64,000 nucleotides of DNA from Lacticaseibacillus rhamnosus. GTDB lineage: Bacteria; Bacillota; Bacilli; Lactobacillales; Lactobacillaceae. Positions within the stretch are counted from its first letter, which is position 1, and every line of letters starts with the position of its first letter. The notes under the pieces are model-generated. The model did no database searches, had not been told where the DNA came from, and saw only the letters and a program-made list of their open reading frames with translations. The position numbers were made by a program, and so were the translations under genes. Positions 51,991 through 60,647 of this stretch are shown here, piece by piece. Location of the stretch: the NCBI RefSeq assembly GCF_900636965.1, contig NZ_LR134331.1, positions 62,001 to 126,000 on the forward strand, written 5' to 3'.

Positions 51991-52221
51991 TCATCCCAGA
52001 CGTTCCACTAAAATGCCATTATCGTCGATGCTTTCTTCCATCATTGCTTTACGTAAATCGTAGTCGGAATTACTCTCGAAGATACTATGCTTAACGGACA
52101 ACAGACTGATGACACCATTTTCGGCAATGATAGGCTAATATTCAACATTTCTACCAATATTAAATGACGCGGAAACTGTAATCATAGTTGAATTTCCGTG
52201 ACGGCGCTTTTTAACAGTCAT
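51991..52221 (-). pseudogene. MazE/PemI (AbrB-fold) antitoxin remnant with internal stop
   Basis: Reading from ATG 52221: MTVKKRRHGNSTMITVSASF, then NIGRNVEY, a TAG at 52135-52137 (codon 29), and PIIAENGVISLLSVKHSIFE to a TGA at 51991. The VKxRxxGNSxxITVxxSF pattern is typical of PemI/MazE-type antitoxins. The frame is kept on both sides of the stop. No toxin gene follows it. It lies in the segment flanked by the dapB duplications. Confidence 0.65.
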
Positions 52222-52360
52222 GTTTATCGTTCTTTCCCATGCCATGACCATCTGTGCAGTTTTTTTGTATCAAGGTGTTAGCCGAATTAAAACATATAGT
52301 TGCTCTTGTAAGTAAGAGCGGTTTGCGCTATTAATACATTAAAAAGGGAGTGGATTGCTT

Positions 52361-52951
52361 ATGACATTAGAAGTTGTTCCTTTTTCATCCGCATCATCCG
52401 AAATTGATGGGTTGAAGATTATTCATGTGAAGATGGTGACGGATGAGCGCGGAACGGTTCGAGAGCTGTTTCGCCAGAGCCAGCATTCGCAAGTGTTAGT
52501 AAACCCTAATATGGCTTGGAAACAGGTCAATTTGACCCGGACTAAGCGCGGGGCTGTTAGAGGGTTGCATGGTGAAGCGATGTCGAAGCTCGTCACGGTT
52601 GCCCATGGAGAAGCATTTGGTGCCTATGTGGATACAAGACGGGACAGTCCTACTTTGGGTTCCGTTGTCACGGTTCGTTTAACGCCCGGTGTGCAGGTTT
52701 TTGTTCCTCAAGGCGTTTGTAATGGGTTTCAGGCGGTTGCCGATGATACGGAATATCTTTACTTCTTCGACAACGAATGGGAAAAGGGGATGAGCGGTGT
52801 GGCACTAACACCTCTGGATCCTGATTTGGGGATTGAGTGGCCGATCGCCATTAAGCCTGATAATTTAGCGCAAATTTCAAAAAAAGATTCCGAGGCGCCT
52901 ACTTTGAAGGAAGTGCTGAAACAACTGGCAGAGACGCGGCCAAAGGAATAA
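52361..52951 (+). CDS. RmlC-like cupin epimerase (dTDP-4-dehydrorhamnose 3,5-epimerase family)
   Basis: A 196-residue cupin. DERGTVRELFR (start of barrel), RGAVRGLHGEAMSKLV with the catalytic His and Lys, and VFVPQGVCNGFQAV follow the RmlC family. AAGGGAG lies 10 nt before ATG 52361. It stands alone, without rmlA, rmlB or rmlD, inside the segment flanked by duplicated dapB ends, so it may have been acquired. Possible roles are cell-wall polysaccharide sugar modification. Confidence 0.8.
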   Translation: MTLEVVPFSSASSEIDGLKIIHVKMVTDERGTVRELFRQSQHSQVLVNPNMAWKQVNLTRTKRGAVRGLHGEAMSKLVTVAHGEAFGAYVDTRRDSPTLGSVVTVRLTPGVQVFVPQGVCNGFQAVADDTEYLYFFDNEWEKGMSGVALTPLDPDLGIEWPIAIKPDNLAQISKKDSEAPTLKEVLKQLAETRPKE

Positions 52952-53041
52952 CTAGCAGGGATAGCGACTGCCAACCCGGGTACATAGTTTATCAAGTGAC
53001 AGGTACAAAATGTGATCCTGAGACGTCTTTTGATAAAACAA

Positions 53042-53082
53042 AACGCGCTGACCCAGCTTTTTTAAAGGTATGTCAGCGCGTT
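53042..53082. terminator. Intrinsic terminator, bidirectional
   Basis: AACGCGCTGAC pairs perfectly with GTCAGCGCGTT, with T runs on both strands. It ends both the epimerase gene and the dapB operon. Confidence 0.85.
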
Positions 53083-53090
53083 CTTTTTGT

Positions 53091-53858
53091 CTACAGGAAA
53101 TTTTCCAACCCCACAACCAAATGATCCGCTGCCTGAACCTTGCGAATGGCAACGGCGACTCCTTGCATGAAGCTTTGGCGATCGAAGGAGTCTTGGCGGA
53201 TGGTGAGGGCTTCACCGGGACCGCCGAAGAGGACTTGTTCGTGGGCGATGTAACCTGGTAAGCGGATGGCGTGGACCGGGACGTCATCAATGCGTTGGCC
53301 ACGGGCGTCGTTGTCGATGGTGGACAAGGGCTTTTGGGTGCGTCCGGCGGCGATTTTGTGCGCAGTGGCGATGGCGGTGCCTGATGGAGCGTCGGCCTTA
53401 TCCTGATGGTGCATTTCGATGATTTCGGCATCAGGGAAGTAGGCGGCGGCTTCCTGTGCGAACTTCATTAAGAGAACCGCGGAAAGGCCGAAGTTTGGGG
53501 CGATTAGACCGCCGAGCTGACGGGCTTGGGCGAGTTCGATTAAGCGGTTTTGATCGGCTTGCGTCATGCCGCTTGTGCCAACGACTGGGTGAATGCCAGC
53601 TTTGATCGCAGCTTCAATGTTGGCAGCGACGGCAGTGGGGTTGGTAAAATCAACCCACACATCGGCAATGTCGGGATTGAGCTGATCATAGCTCGTGAGC
53701 ACTTTTGTATCAGCTGGTAGTCCATATTTTTGGGCATCAGCGGCAGTTGCTTTGGGATCAAAAACGGCACTTAATGCGAAATCTTTTTGTGACTGGACCA
53801 TTTTGACTGTTTTTTGACCCATGGCACCGCGAAAACCGGCGACAAGAACGTGAATCAT
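53091..53858 (-). CDS. dapB: 4-hydroxy-tetrahydrodipicolinate reductase
   Basis: A 255-residue enzyme. HVLVAGFRGAMGQKTVKMVQ is the NAD(P)H-binding start, EMHHQDKADAPSGTA holds the catalytic His-Lys region, and VGTSGM the substrate loop. It reduces the DapA product in lysine and peptidoglycan DAP synthesis. Its start overlaps dapA by 4 nt. The terminal 15 codons are also found as a remnant at 51840-51889. Confidence 0.95.
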   Translation of the reverse strand: MIHVLVAGFRGAMGQKTVKMVQSQKDFALSAVFDPKATAADAQKYGLPADTKVLTSYDQLNPDIADVWVDFTNPTAVAANIEAAIKAGIHPVVGTSGMTQADQNRLIELAQARQLGGLIAPNFGLSAVLLMKFAQEAAAYFPDAEIIEMHHQDKADAPSGTAIATAHKIAAGRTQKPLSTIDNDARGQRIDDVPVHAIRLPGYIAHEQVLFGGPGEALTIRQDSFDRQSFMQGVAVAIRKVQAADHLVVGLENFL

Positions 53859-54760
53859 GCAAGCACCTCCGCTTCAATTGCTGATAGTTCCGAAACCCCT
53901 AATAGATGGGCTAATTCTTGTTGTTGTGCCGCTGTTAATGGCAGTAGCGGTAAACGCGGGCTGCCGACTTTGAATCCCAAAGCATTAAGTGCGGCTTTGG
54001 TAGGCGCTGGGGATGGAAAATGGAATAACGCGGCCATTTTCGGTAACAGTTGCCGTTGTAATGCGGCTACAGTGGTGACGTCACCGCGATCAAGCGCACG
54101 ATACATTTCCCGGATGCTGTGGGCATATAGGTGGGAGGCAACTGAAATAACGCCCATCCCGCCCAGTGTTTTGATCGTCAGCGCTTGAGCATCTTCGCCG
54201 GTCCAGACGTTGAAGGCATCATGTTTGGTTCGGTCGATGATATCGCTGAGTGCTGCCAAACTGCCGCACTGCTTGATCCCTTGAATCATGGGGTTTTGTG
54301 CCAGCGTTGCCACAGTTTCCGGTAACATGTCCACGCCGGTCCGTCCTGGAATGTTGTAAATAATGATCGGTTTTTGCGCACTTGCCGCAACCGTGGTATA
54401 GTGCGCGATCATGCCATTTTGATCCGGTTTGTTGTAATACGGAACCACAACCAAAGTAGCATCAATTCCGGCAATTCCACCGACTTCATGCGTAAAATCA
54501 GTGGTTTCGCGGGTGTTGTTAGACCCCGAATTGGCAATCACGAGTGCGCGCCCGTGAACCATGGCCACAAAACGGGTGTAAAGGGTGATCTTTTCATCAT
54601 GACTCAACGTAGGCCCTTCACCCGTCGTAGCCCCAACCACAAACCCGTCAGTACCTTGATCAATGAGATGATCGACTAACCGTTGCATACTATCATAGTC
54701 AATTTCATCGCGGTCGTTAAACGGTGTCACAATCGCGGTGATTAATTCTGCTCTTTGCAT
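53855..54760 (-). CDS. dapA: 4-hydroxy-tetrahydrodipicolinate synthase
   Basis: A 301-residue TIM barrel. VVGATTGEGPTLSHDEK is the pyruvate-site signature; PYYNKPDQNGMIAHY has the catalytic Tyr, and GIKQC the Schiff-base Lys. It condenses pyruvate and aspartate semialdehyde. The start lies 14 nt from the repeat copy at 54775, so the repeat is inside the transcription unit between it and the deacetylase gene. Confidence 0.95.
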   Translation of the reverse strand: MQRAELITAIVTPFNDRDEIDYDSMQRLVDHLIDQGTDGFVVGATTGEGPTLSHDEKITLYTRFVAMVHGRALVIANSGSNNTRETTDFTHEVGGIAGIDATLVVVPYYNKPDQNGMIAHYTTVAASAQKPIIIYNIPGRTGVDMLPETVATLAQNPMIQGIKQCGSLAALSDIIDRTKHDAFNVWTGEDAQALTIKTLGGMGVISVASHLYAHSIREMYRALDRGDVTTVAALQRQLLPKMAALFHFPSPAPTKAALNALGFKVGSPRLPLLPLTAAQQQELAHLLGVSELSAIEAEVLA

Positions 54761-54774
54761 TTAAAAACCCCCCT

Positions 54775-54890
54775 GAGCGCGAGCCGGCGCGGTTAGAAGT
54801 CGGAGTGTAAGCGGCCTTAAGCGTGATGGCCCGGTCTTGGCCATTGCGCTTAAGGTCCTTATACGCAGACTTCTGCGCCGGGGAGCGCGT
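54775..54890 (+). repeat. Casei-group intergenic hairpin repeat, copy B
   Basis: GAGCGCGAGCCGGCGCGGTT starts the element and GGGAGCGCGTT ends it. Outer stem GAAGTC/GACTTC and inner stem CCTTAAGCGTGATGGCC with GGCCATTGCGCTTAAGG pair, using two G-U pairs in plus-strand RNA. Confidence 0.85.
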
Positions 54891-54896
54891 TAAAGT

Positions 54897-55016
54897 GAGC
54901 GCGAGCCGGCACGATTAGAAGTCGGAGTGTAAGCGGCCTTAGCCGTGATGGTCGGGTTTTGACCATTGCGACCCAGGTCCTTACACGCAGACTTCTGCGC
55001 CAGCGAACGCATTATG
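54897..55016 (+). repeat. Casei-group intergenic hairpin repeat, copy C
   Basis: The second tandem copy, seven bases after copy B, starts GAGCGCGAGCCGGCACG and ends CGAACGCATTATG. The outer stem GAAGTC/GACTTC is kept; the central stem has several base changes (CCGTGATGGTC with GACCATTGCG). Confidence 0.85.
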
Positions 55017-55084
55017 CTGAATCCAACTGGCAAGCCATCACCAAAAAATCCGTGACTGCCCTTGCACACTATCAATCAAGACCC

Positions 55085-56236
55085 TCAAGCCGCTTCCGCC
55101 ATCCGATGCGTCAGAAAATGAATGATAGCCGTCACACCTGGCGCTAGAGCTGCTTCATCTGGTAAAAAGTCAGCGGCGTGCAACTGCGAATCCGGATCAT
55201 TCACGCCTAGCCAAAACATGGTGCCAGGAATTTTGTTTAATAGATAACCAAAGTCCTCACCGGTCATGACTGGATCGGTTGGCACAAAGGTCACGGCTGG
55301 GTCGGCTTGCATGAAATCAATGAAATCTTTTGTCAGGTGCGGATTATTTTCGACGGGATAATAACCGCCTTGATTCAAATCAACTTTGACTTCGCAGTTG
55401 AAACTAGCCGCGATGCCTTGACCGATATCCCGAATTCGCTGTTGCAAGAAATTAATTTGCTTTTGCGTGAAGCCACGCAAGGTGCCTTCTAGATGGGCGC
55501 TGCCGGCAATCACGTTGCGGATGGTTCCGGCGCGCATGAGGCCGAATGTGATCACGGCGCTGTCTGTGGGGCCGACATTGCGAGCGACAACCGTTTGGAT
55601 TTGGCTGATGAAACTGGCCGCTGCGACGATCATATCGTTAGCATTTTGCGGTAACGCTGCATGGCCGCTTTTACCGATTAAATCAACGTTAATCTCAGTG
55701 GTGCCGGCAAAAAGCGTTCCGAGCCGCGTGCTAATCGTACCAGCAGGCAGGTCAGGCCGATCATGCAGGCCATAAAATTCATCAATCTGCCACTCACCGG
55801 TGAAAGCGCCCATGTCATAAGCCAGTTTACCGCCATTCTTGCTTTCTTCAGCCGGCTGGAAGAAGAAAATCAGATGATCCTTTGGCTGATGAACGGCAAA
55901 ATAACTGAGAATGCCAAGTGCCACGGTCATATGCATATCGTGACCACATGCATGCGCAATCCCCAGGTGATGCGAGGCAAACGGCAAACCGGTTGCTTCG
56001 GTGACCGGTAACGCATCCATATCGGCGCGATAACCGATCGTGCGTTGCGGATCGGAGCCAGTGACTTTGACTAGAATGGCGGTTGGCAACTTCGGTAAGG
56101 TGCGGATGGTGAGAAAAGTCTGCGGAAAACTTTGGATGGTTTTGAGCAGGAAAGCGTGGGTTTCTTTTTCCTGCAGCGCTAATTCCGGGATTTGGTGGAG
56201 CTGGCGGCGAATAGCAATGAGTTCGGCTTCCTTCAT
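55085..56236 (-). CDS. N-acetyldiaminopimelate deacetylase
   Basis: A 383-residue M20-family amidohydrolase. Metal ligands are seen in AHACGHDMHMT (HxCGHDxH), PAEESKNGG (Glu pair) and LHDRPDLPAG. In the lysine operon it removes the acetyl group from N-acetyl-LL-DAP (YkuR-type). Its start lies 6 nt from the dapH end. The gene is followed by repeat copies B and C. Confidence 0.92.
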   Translation of the reverse strand: MKEAELIAIRRQLHQIPELALQEKETHAFLLKTIQSFPQTFLTIRTLPKLPTAILVKVTGSDPQRTIGYRADMDALPVTEATGLPFASHHLGIAHACGHDMHMTVALGILSYFAVHQPKDHLIFFFQPAEESKNGGKLAYDMGAFTGEWQIDEFYGLHDRPDLPAGTISTRLGTLFAGTTEINVDLIGKSGHAALPQNANDMIVAAASFISQIQTVVARNVGPTDSAVITFGLMRAGTIRNVIAGSAHLEGTLRGFTQKQINFLQQRIRDIGQGIAASFNCEVKVDLNQGGYYPVENNPHLTKDFIDFMQADPAVTFVPTDPVMTGEDFGYLLNKIPGTMFWLGVNDPDSQLHAADFLPDEAALAPGVTAIIHFLTHRMAEAA

Positions 56237-56242
56237 TAAATG

Positions 56243-56947
56243 TCACAACTTTCTGAGTTCATCAAGCAGCACCGTCTTAGCTTCCGTTTGATCGTTGACT
56301 TTTTTAATCACCTTGGCTGGGACACCGGCGACGACTGTATGGGCAGGAACGTCATTAATGACAACAGCGCCCGCAGCAATGACAGCCCCTTCGCCCACGG
56401 TCACGCCTTCAAGCACAACGGCATTGGCACCGGTCATCACGTGATCACCGATTGTCACTGGCTTAGCTGACGGTGGTTCCACCACGCCAGCAAGCACTGT
56501 GCCCGCGCCGATATGGCAATGTTTGCCGACAATGGCGCGGCCGCCAAGCACGGCCCCCATGTCAATCATGGTTCCGGCACCGATTTCCGCGCCGATGTTA
56601 ATAATCGCGCCCATCATGATCACCGCATTGTCACCAATCAGCACCTGATCGCGAATGATCGCACCAGGCTCGATACGGGCATTGGTTGTTTTGATGTCCA
56701 ATAATGGCACCCCGGTGTTACGACCGGCAGCCTCGACATAGTAATCATCCAGTTTAGCGGTTTTTAAAACGGGCTGAATCTCTGCCCAGTCACCGATGAC
56801 AGTGCCCGTGTGTTTGCCAATAAATGCATGAACACTTTTAGGGAAATGCAAGTCGGCTAATTTCCCTTTGAGATACACTTTGACTGGCGTGGTTTTCTTG
56901 CTGTTTGCGATGGTTGAAATGATTTTTTCGGTATCGAGTTGTGCCAT
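56243..56947 (-). CDS. dapH: Tetrahydrodipicolinate N-acetyltransferase
   Basis: A 234-residue left-handed beta-helix protein. Hexapeptide repeats ([20 protein letters not shown] and [20 protein letters not shown]) fill about 90-200. The N-terminal domain holds the substrate-binding TPVKVYLKG region. It acetylates tetrahydrodipicolinate. The gene lies between lysA and the deacetylase. Confidence 0.95.
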   Translation of the reverse strand: MAQLDTEKIISTIANSKKTTPVKVYLKGKLADLHFPKSVHAFIGKHTGTVIGDWAEIQPVLKTAKLDDYYVEAAGRNTGVPLLDIKTTNARIEPGAIIRDQVLIGDNAVIMMGAIINIGAEIGAGTMIDMGAVLGGRAIVGKHCHIGAGTVLAGVVEPPSAKPVTIGDHVMTGANAVVLEGVTVGEGAVIAAGAVVINDVPAHTVVAGVPAKVIKKVNDQTEAKTVLLDELRKL

Positions 56948-56956
56948 GATGGCCTC

Positions 56957-58300
56957 CTATTTTTTTGCGACAGTAGTGGCGGTTGATGTCGGCGCTGATT
57001 GACTTGGGGCGGTGTAGTGCTGATCGTGTTGAATTAAATCGGCGTAAGTTTCACGCGTGACCACTAGCTGTGCTTGGCCATTTTCGACAAAAACAACGGC
57101 TGGACGCGGGTTGCGATTGTAGTTGGACGCCATCGAGTAGCCATATGCGCCAGTGTCGAACACGGCAACCACATCGCCTGGGTGTGTGGCCGGCAGCGGG
57201 GCATCATCAATCAAAATGTCGCCGGATTCGCAATACTTTCCGACTAAATGGACACGTTCTGTGGGCTGGGCAGTCGGGTGATCCGCAACCACAGCAGTGT
57301 ATTGAGCCTGATAAAGGGCAGGGCGGATATTGTCGCCCATGCCGCCATCAACCGCAACGTAAGGCCGCAAGCCCGGGACATCTTTGCGGCTGCCGACCGT
57401 GTACAGACTGTAGCCGGCAGGACCGACAATCGAGCGGCCCGGCTCAATCCAAACGGCAGGCAATGGCCAGTTAAAACCGTGGCTTTGGGTTTTCAAGGTG
57501 GTCACAATCGCCTGCACGAAAGCTTCTGGTGGTAGCGGATCATCCTGCTTGGTATACGCAATCCCAAAGCCGCCGCCGACATTGAGGACTTTAGGAATAA
57601 AGCCGAATTGCTGGTGCCAATGATCAAGGACTGCCAGCAGCTTTTGGGTGACGGCTTCAAACCCGGCGACTTCAAAAATCTGGGAGCCAATGTGGGCGTG
57701 AATACCCAGCAAATTAAGATGATCATCCGCCAGAATACGCTTGGCTGCTTCATCGGCTTGCCCGCTTTCAAGATCAAAGCCAAATTTACTATCGGTTTGG
57801 CCGGTTTGATCATAAGCGTGTGTATGAGCACTAATCCCCGGTGCCACCCGGATCAAGACGTTTTGCTTGCCCACGGCCGCCTTTAGCAACTCGTCAAGCA
57901 GGTCCAACTCGTGAAAATTATCAACGATGATCGTGCCAACCCCGGCGTCTAAAGCTTGTTCCAGTTCGGCTTTGCTTTTGTTGTTACCGTGGAAACTGAC
58001 TTTGTCCATAGGGAAGCCCGCTGCTTGAGCCGTGTATAACTCGCCACCGGAAACAACATCGACATGAATGGCTTCGGCTTTGGCGACCTCGTACATCGCG
58101 ATGGTAGCAAACGCCTTGGAAGCGTAACTAACGGCGTATGCAACCCCCGCAGTTTCAAAAACCTGCTTGAACGCCCGAATCTGATGGCGAATGGCGCCAA
58201 CGTCATAAACATAAAGCGGCGTTTGAAAAGTGTGGACAAGTTGACTGGCAACAACCCCGCCAATCGTTAATTGACCTTCGTGATTTGTGGCAAAATTCAT
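56957..58300 (-). CDS. lysA: Diaminopimelate decarboxylase
   Basis: A 447-residue PLP enzyme. AVSYASKAF carries the PLP Lys, NVGGGFGI the glycine loop, WIEPGRSIVG and GKYCESGDIL the substrate Cys-Glu region. It makes lysine from meso-DAP. GGGAGGATG lies 7 nt before the ATG at 58300. It is the first gene behind the lysine riboswitch. Confidence 0.95.
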   Translation of the reverse strand: MNFATNHEGQLTIGGVVASQLVHTFQTPLYVYDVGAIRHQIRAFKQVFETAGVAYAVSYASKAFATIAMYEVAKAEAIHVDVVSGGELYTAQAAGFPMDKVSFHGNNKSKAELEQALDAGVGTIIVDNFHELDLLDELLKAAVGKQNVLIRVAPGISAHTHAYDQTGQTDSKFGFDLESGQADEAAKRILADDHLNLLGIHAHIGSQIFEVAGFEAVTQKLLAVLDHWHQQFGFIPKVLNVGGGFGIAYTKQDDPLPPEAFVQAIVTTLKTQSHGFNWPLPAVWIEPGRSIVGPAGYSLYTVGSRKDVPGLRPYVAVDGGMGDNIRPALYQAQYTAVVADHPTAQPTERVHLVGKYCESGDILIDDAPLPATHPGDVVAVFDTGAYGYSMASNYNRNPRPAVVFVENGQAQLVVTRETYADLIQHDQHYTAPSQSAPTSTATTVAKK

Positions 58301-58340
58301 TCAGTTCATCCTCCCGAGTGATGGCAGGGCAACGGCAAAC

Positions 58341-58388
58341 GAAAAGGGACCCTTTTGTTTGGCCGCGCGTCAAACAAAAAGATCCCAA
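58341..58388 (-). terminator. Riboswitch-controlled terminator before lysA
   Basis: On the minus strand GGGATC-TTTTTGTTTG pairs with CAAACAAAA-GGGTCCC around a short loop, followed by TTTTCG. It is the expression platform of the lysine riboswitch. Confidence 0.8.
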
Positions 58389-58399
58389 CTTGCAATCTA

Positions 58400-58578
58400 C
58401 TTGAATGATAGCGCCCCGCTTAGATACCTAAGCGACAGTACAGGATTTATTTAACCCTGGCCCAACAGGCTCACCGATCCCGGATCACCCATTTCGGCAA
58501 CCGCCCCTTTCACCGAATGTCACCACGAAGGATCTCGCTCGATTCGGTTAGTCATGTTGGCTGCAACCTCTATCTGTT
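58400..58578 (-). promoter_or_regulatory. Lysine riboswitch (L box)
   Basis: On the minus strand the conserved elements occur in order: GATAGAGGTTGC, GGTGAAAGGGGC, GTTGCCGAAATGGG, and the closing GGGGCGCTATC that pairs with the start. This is the L-box aptamer layout. High lysine should favour the terminator at 58341-58388, reducing lysA-dapH-deacetylase-dapA-dapB expression. Confidence 0.88.
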
Positions 58579-58587
58579 TGACACCAC

Positions 58588-58615
58588 ATTATAATAAAAA
58601 ACGGTACGCGTCAAA
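58588..58615 (-). promoter_or_regulatory. Promoter of the lysA operon
   Basis: On the minus strand TATAAT (58588-58593) is preceded by TTTGACG with 15-16 bp spacing, just upstream of the riboswitch. Confidence 0.75.
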
Positions 58616-58622
58616 TTTTTGT

Positions 58623-58742
58623 GAGCGCGAGCCAGCGCGGTTAGGAGTCGGAGTGTAAGTGGCCTTGGGCGCAATGACCCGGGCTTGGTCATTGCGCCCA
58701 AGGTCCTTACACGCAGACTCCTGCGCTCGGGAGCGCGTTATG
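58623..58742 (+). repeat. Casei-group intergenic hairpin repeat, copy D
   Basis: GAGCGCGAGCCAGCGCGGTT to GGGAGCGCGTTATG. The outer stem GGAGTC/GACTCC and the central stem GGGCGCAATGACC/GGTCATTGCGCCC are fully Watson-Crick. It is the best-preserved copy and lies just upstream of the lysA promoter on the opposite strand. Confidence 0.85.
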
Positions 58743-58751
58743 GGAGTAAAA

Positions 58752-58840
58752 GCGAACTAGTGCCCTTAGACGGTGATGGCCCGCTCTTGGCCATTGCGAC
58801 CAAGGTCCTTACATGCCTGCTCAGCGGAACGCGCGTTATG
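58752..58840 (+). repeat. Degenerate second copy of hairpin repeat (E)
   Basis: This copy lacks most of the left arm but keeps CGGTGATGGCC/GGCCATTGCG, AAGGTCCTTACATGC and GGAACGCGCGTTATGG. It directly follows copy D as the second member of a pair. Confidence 0.7.
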
Positions 58841-59265
58841 GTGAGCGAGAGTATCTCTTACTCAGAGACCAAATATAAGAGCCTCAAACATGGTGGCTGA
58901 CGCTTACTTTCTATTTCTTCAGCGCGAACAGTGTGACTGTATTCCAAAGAACCATCTTGAAAGCCTGATTCCCAACAACCCACTTTCAATCCGCCACCCC
59001 AATACCTAGCAAAAAATTAAAAACATTTTTAAGCTCATTATTACTATGCAATGGCGTCAAAAAATGCTGTTTTGGCGGGATGGTGGGGGCTTGTGTTTCT
59101 CTGGGAGTCTGTTAAAGTACAGAATAAAATGACAGAGTTCTCATTTGCATTGCCGTCTGTTGATGCCAGATGAAAATCACTTACGCAATCGCTGTCGGTT
59201 GGTGATTGGCAAGGTTGTTGGCGTCAAGGATACACTGGAAAATGGGGTTAGGGAGGCAGTTTATC
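58841..59265 (+). other. Leader and promoter region of lysC
   Basis: No gene is seen. Promoter candidates lie near 59092-59130 (TTGTGT ... TAAAGT or CAGAAT). Beyond it the transcript would have a leader of about 140 nt with AATCAC/GTGATT pairing around 59175-59210. No L-box is recognisable here, so lysC is not under the lysine riboswitch of the lysA operon. Confidence 0.4.
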
Positions 59266-60645
59266 GTGCGTGTCGTAAAATTTGGCGGTTCGTCATTAGC
59301 AGATGGAGCGCAGTTTGCCAAGGTTGTGGCGATTATGAAGGCGAATCCGGATCGGCAGGTTATCGTAACCAGTGCGCCTGGTAAACGGCATCCCGGCGAT
59401 GTCAAGGTGACAGACCTGCTAATCAAGTACGCCCAAGCGGTGTTGCAGCAGGGTGAAACGGCTGCAATCGTTGCTGAAATTGTGGCTCGGTATCAGGCCA
59501 TTGCCACGGCGTTCAACCTTGACGCGCAAGTTATGGAAAAAATCGAAAATGAACTATACCAGTTACCGAATACCAGCTTTAAAAATGCCGACTACCTAAT
59601 GGCTGGCTTCAAGGCACGAGGCGAAAAATTAAATGCTTTTCTCATGACGGCAGTTTTGAACCACGAAGGTATCGAAGCCACGTATGGTGAACCGAAAACT
59701 TTAGGAATTGTTGTAACTGATCATCCCAATGATGCTGAGGTTTCACGTGAAACTTACGATCGTTTGGCGGCATTTCGGCGGCCACTGGGTGTGCTGGTGG
59801 TACCGGGATTTTATGGCTATACCAGTGATGGTGATATTGCTACTTTTTCACGTGGCGGCTCGGATATTACCGGTGCGATTTTAGCAAACGGGTTTCATGC
59901 CGACCTGTATGAAAACTTCACCGATGTAGATGGCGTTGCGGCTGCTGATCCACGGGTGGTGGCAAATCCGCAGATGATTCAAGAAATGACGTATCGGGAA
60001 ATGCGGGAGTTGTCATATGGCGGCTTTGGCGTTTTTCATGATGAAGCGATTCTACCGGCCATTGCGGGACAGATTCCGATTAATTTAAAAAATACGAATC
60101 ATCCTTCTGCCCCTGGGACGATGATTGTCCCGGAACAACATTTTGTGCCGAAACATGCGATTACCGGCATTGTCAGCTCACAACATTTTGGCGCGATCTA
60201 TCTGCATCGTTATTTACTCAATAAGGAAGTCGGATTTACGCTCAAGCTGCTGCAGGTTTTGGCGCGACATGGCATCAGTTATGAGCATATGCCAAGCGGG
60301 ATTGACGATTTGACCATTATTTTGGATGATCGGCAGCTCACAGAGGCGAAACGTAAGGCCATTTGTGCTGAAATTCAGGAAGTTGTACACCCGGACGTTT
60401 TGAAGTGGATTGACGATTATGCGATTATCATGGTGGTAGGTGAAGGGATGGCACAACGAACCGGATTGATTCAGACGATTTTGCAGCCGCTAGCGAGCGC
60501 CGGCGTGCATGTGTCGATGATTAATGAAGGGGCCTCCCAGATTTCATTGATGCTTGGCACATCGCGGGAATCGGCGAATCGAGCAGTCAAGGCCATCTAT
60601 AACGCCTTTTTCATTCCGATCAATCAGCGTTTGGAGGTGCAGTGA
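59266..60645 (+). CDS. lysC: Aspartate kinase
   Basis: A 459-residue aspartokinase. VKFGGSSLADG is the nucleotide-binding KFGGTS motif, FSRGGSDITGAI the kinase loop and two ACT domains follow (about 310-450; GMAQRTGLIQTILQPLASAG, then VHVSMINEGASQISLM). The start is GTG 59266 after GGGAGGC. It makes aspartyl phosphate, the first step towards DAP, lysine, threonine and methionine. It heads lysC-dapF-asd. Confidence 0.95.
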   Translation: MRVVKFGGSSLADGAQFAKVVAIMKANPDRQVIVTSAPGKRHPGDVKVTDLLIKYAQAVLQQGETAAIVAEIVARYQAIATAFNLDAQVMEKIENELYQLPNTSFKNADYLMAGFKARGEKLNAFLMTAVLNHEGIEATYGEPKTLGIVVTDHPNDAEVSRETYDRLAAFRRPLGVLVVPGFYGYTSDGDIATFSRGGSDITGAILANGFHADLYENFTDVDGVAAADPRVVANPQMIQEMTYREMRELSYGGFGVFHDEAILPAIAGQIPINLKNTNHPSAPGTMIVPEQHFVPKHAITGIVSSQHFGAIYLHRYLLNKEVGFTLKLLQVLARHGISYEHMPSGIDDLTIILDDRQLTEAKRKAICAEIQEVVHPDVLKWIDDYAIIMVVGEGMAQRTGLIQTILQPLASAGVHVSMINEGASQISLMLGTSRESANRAVKAIYNAFFIPINQRLEVQ

Positions 60646-60647
60646 GT

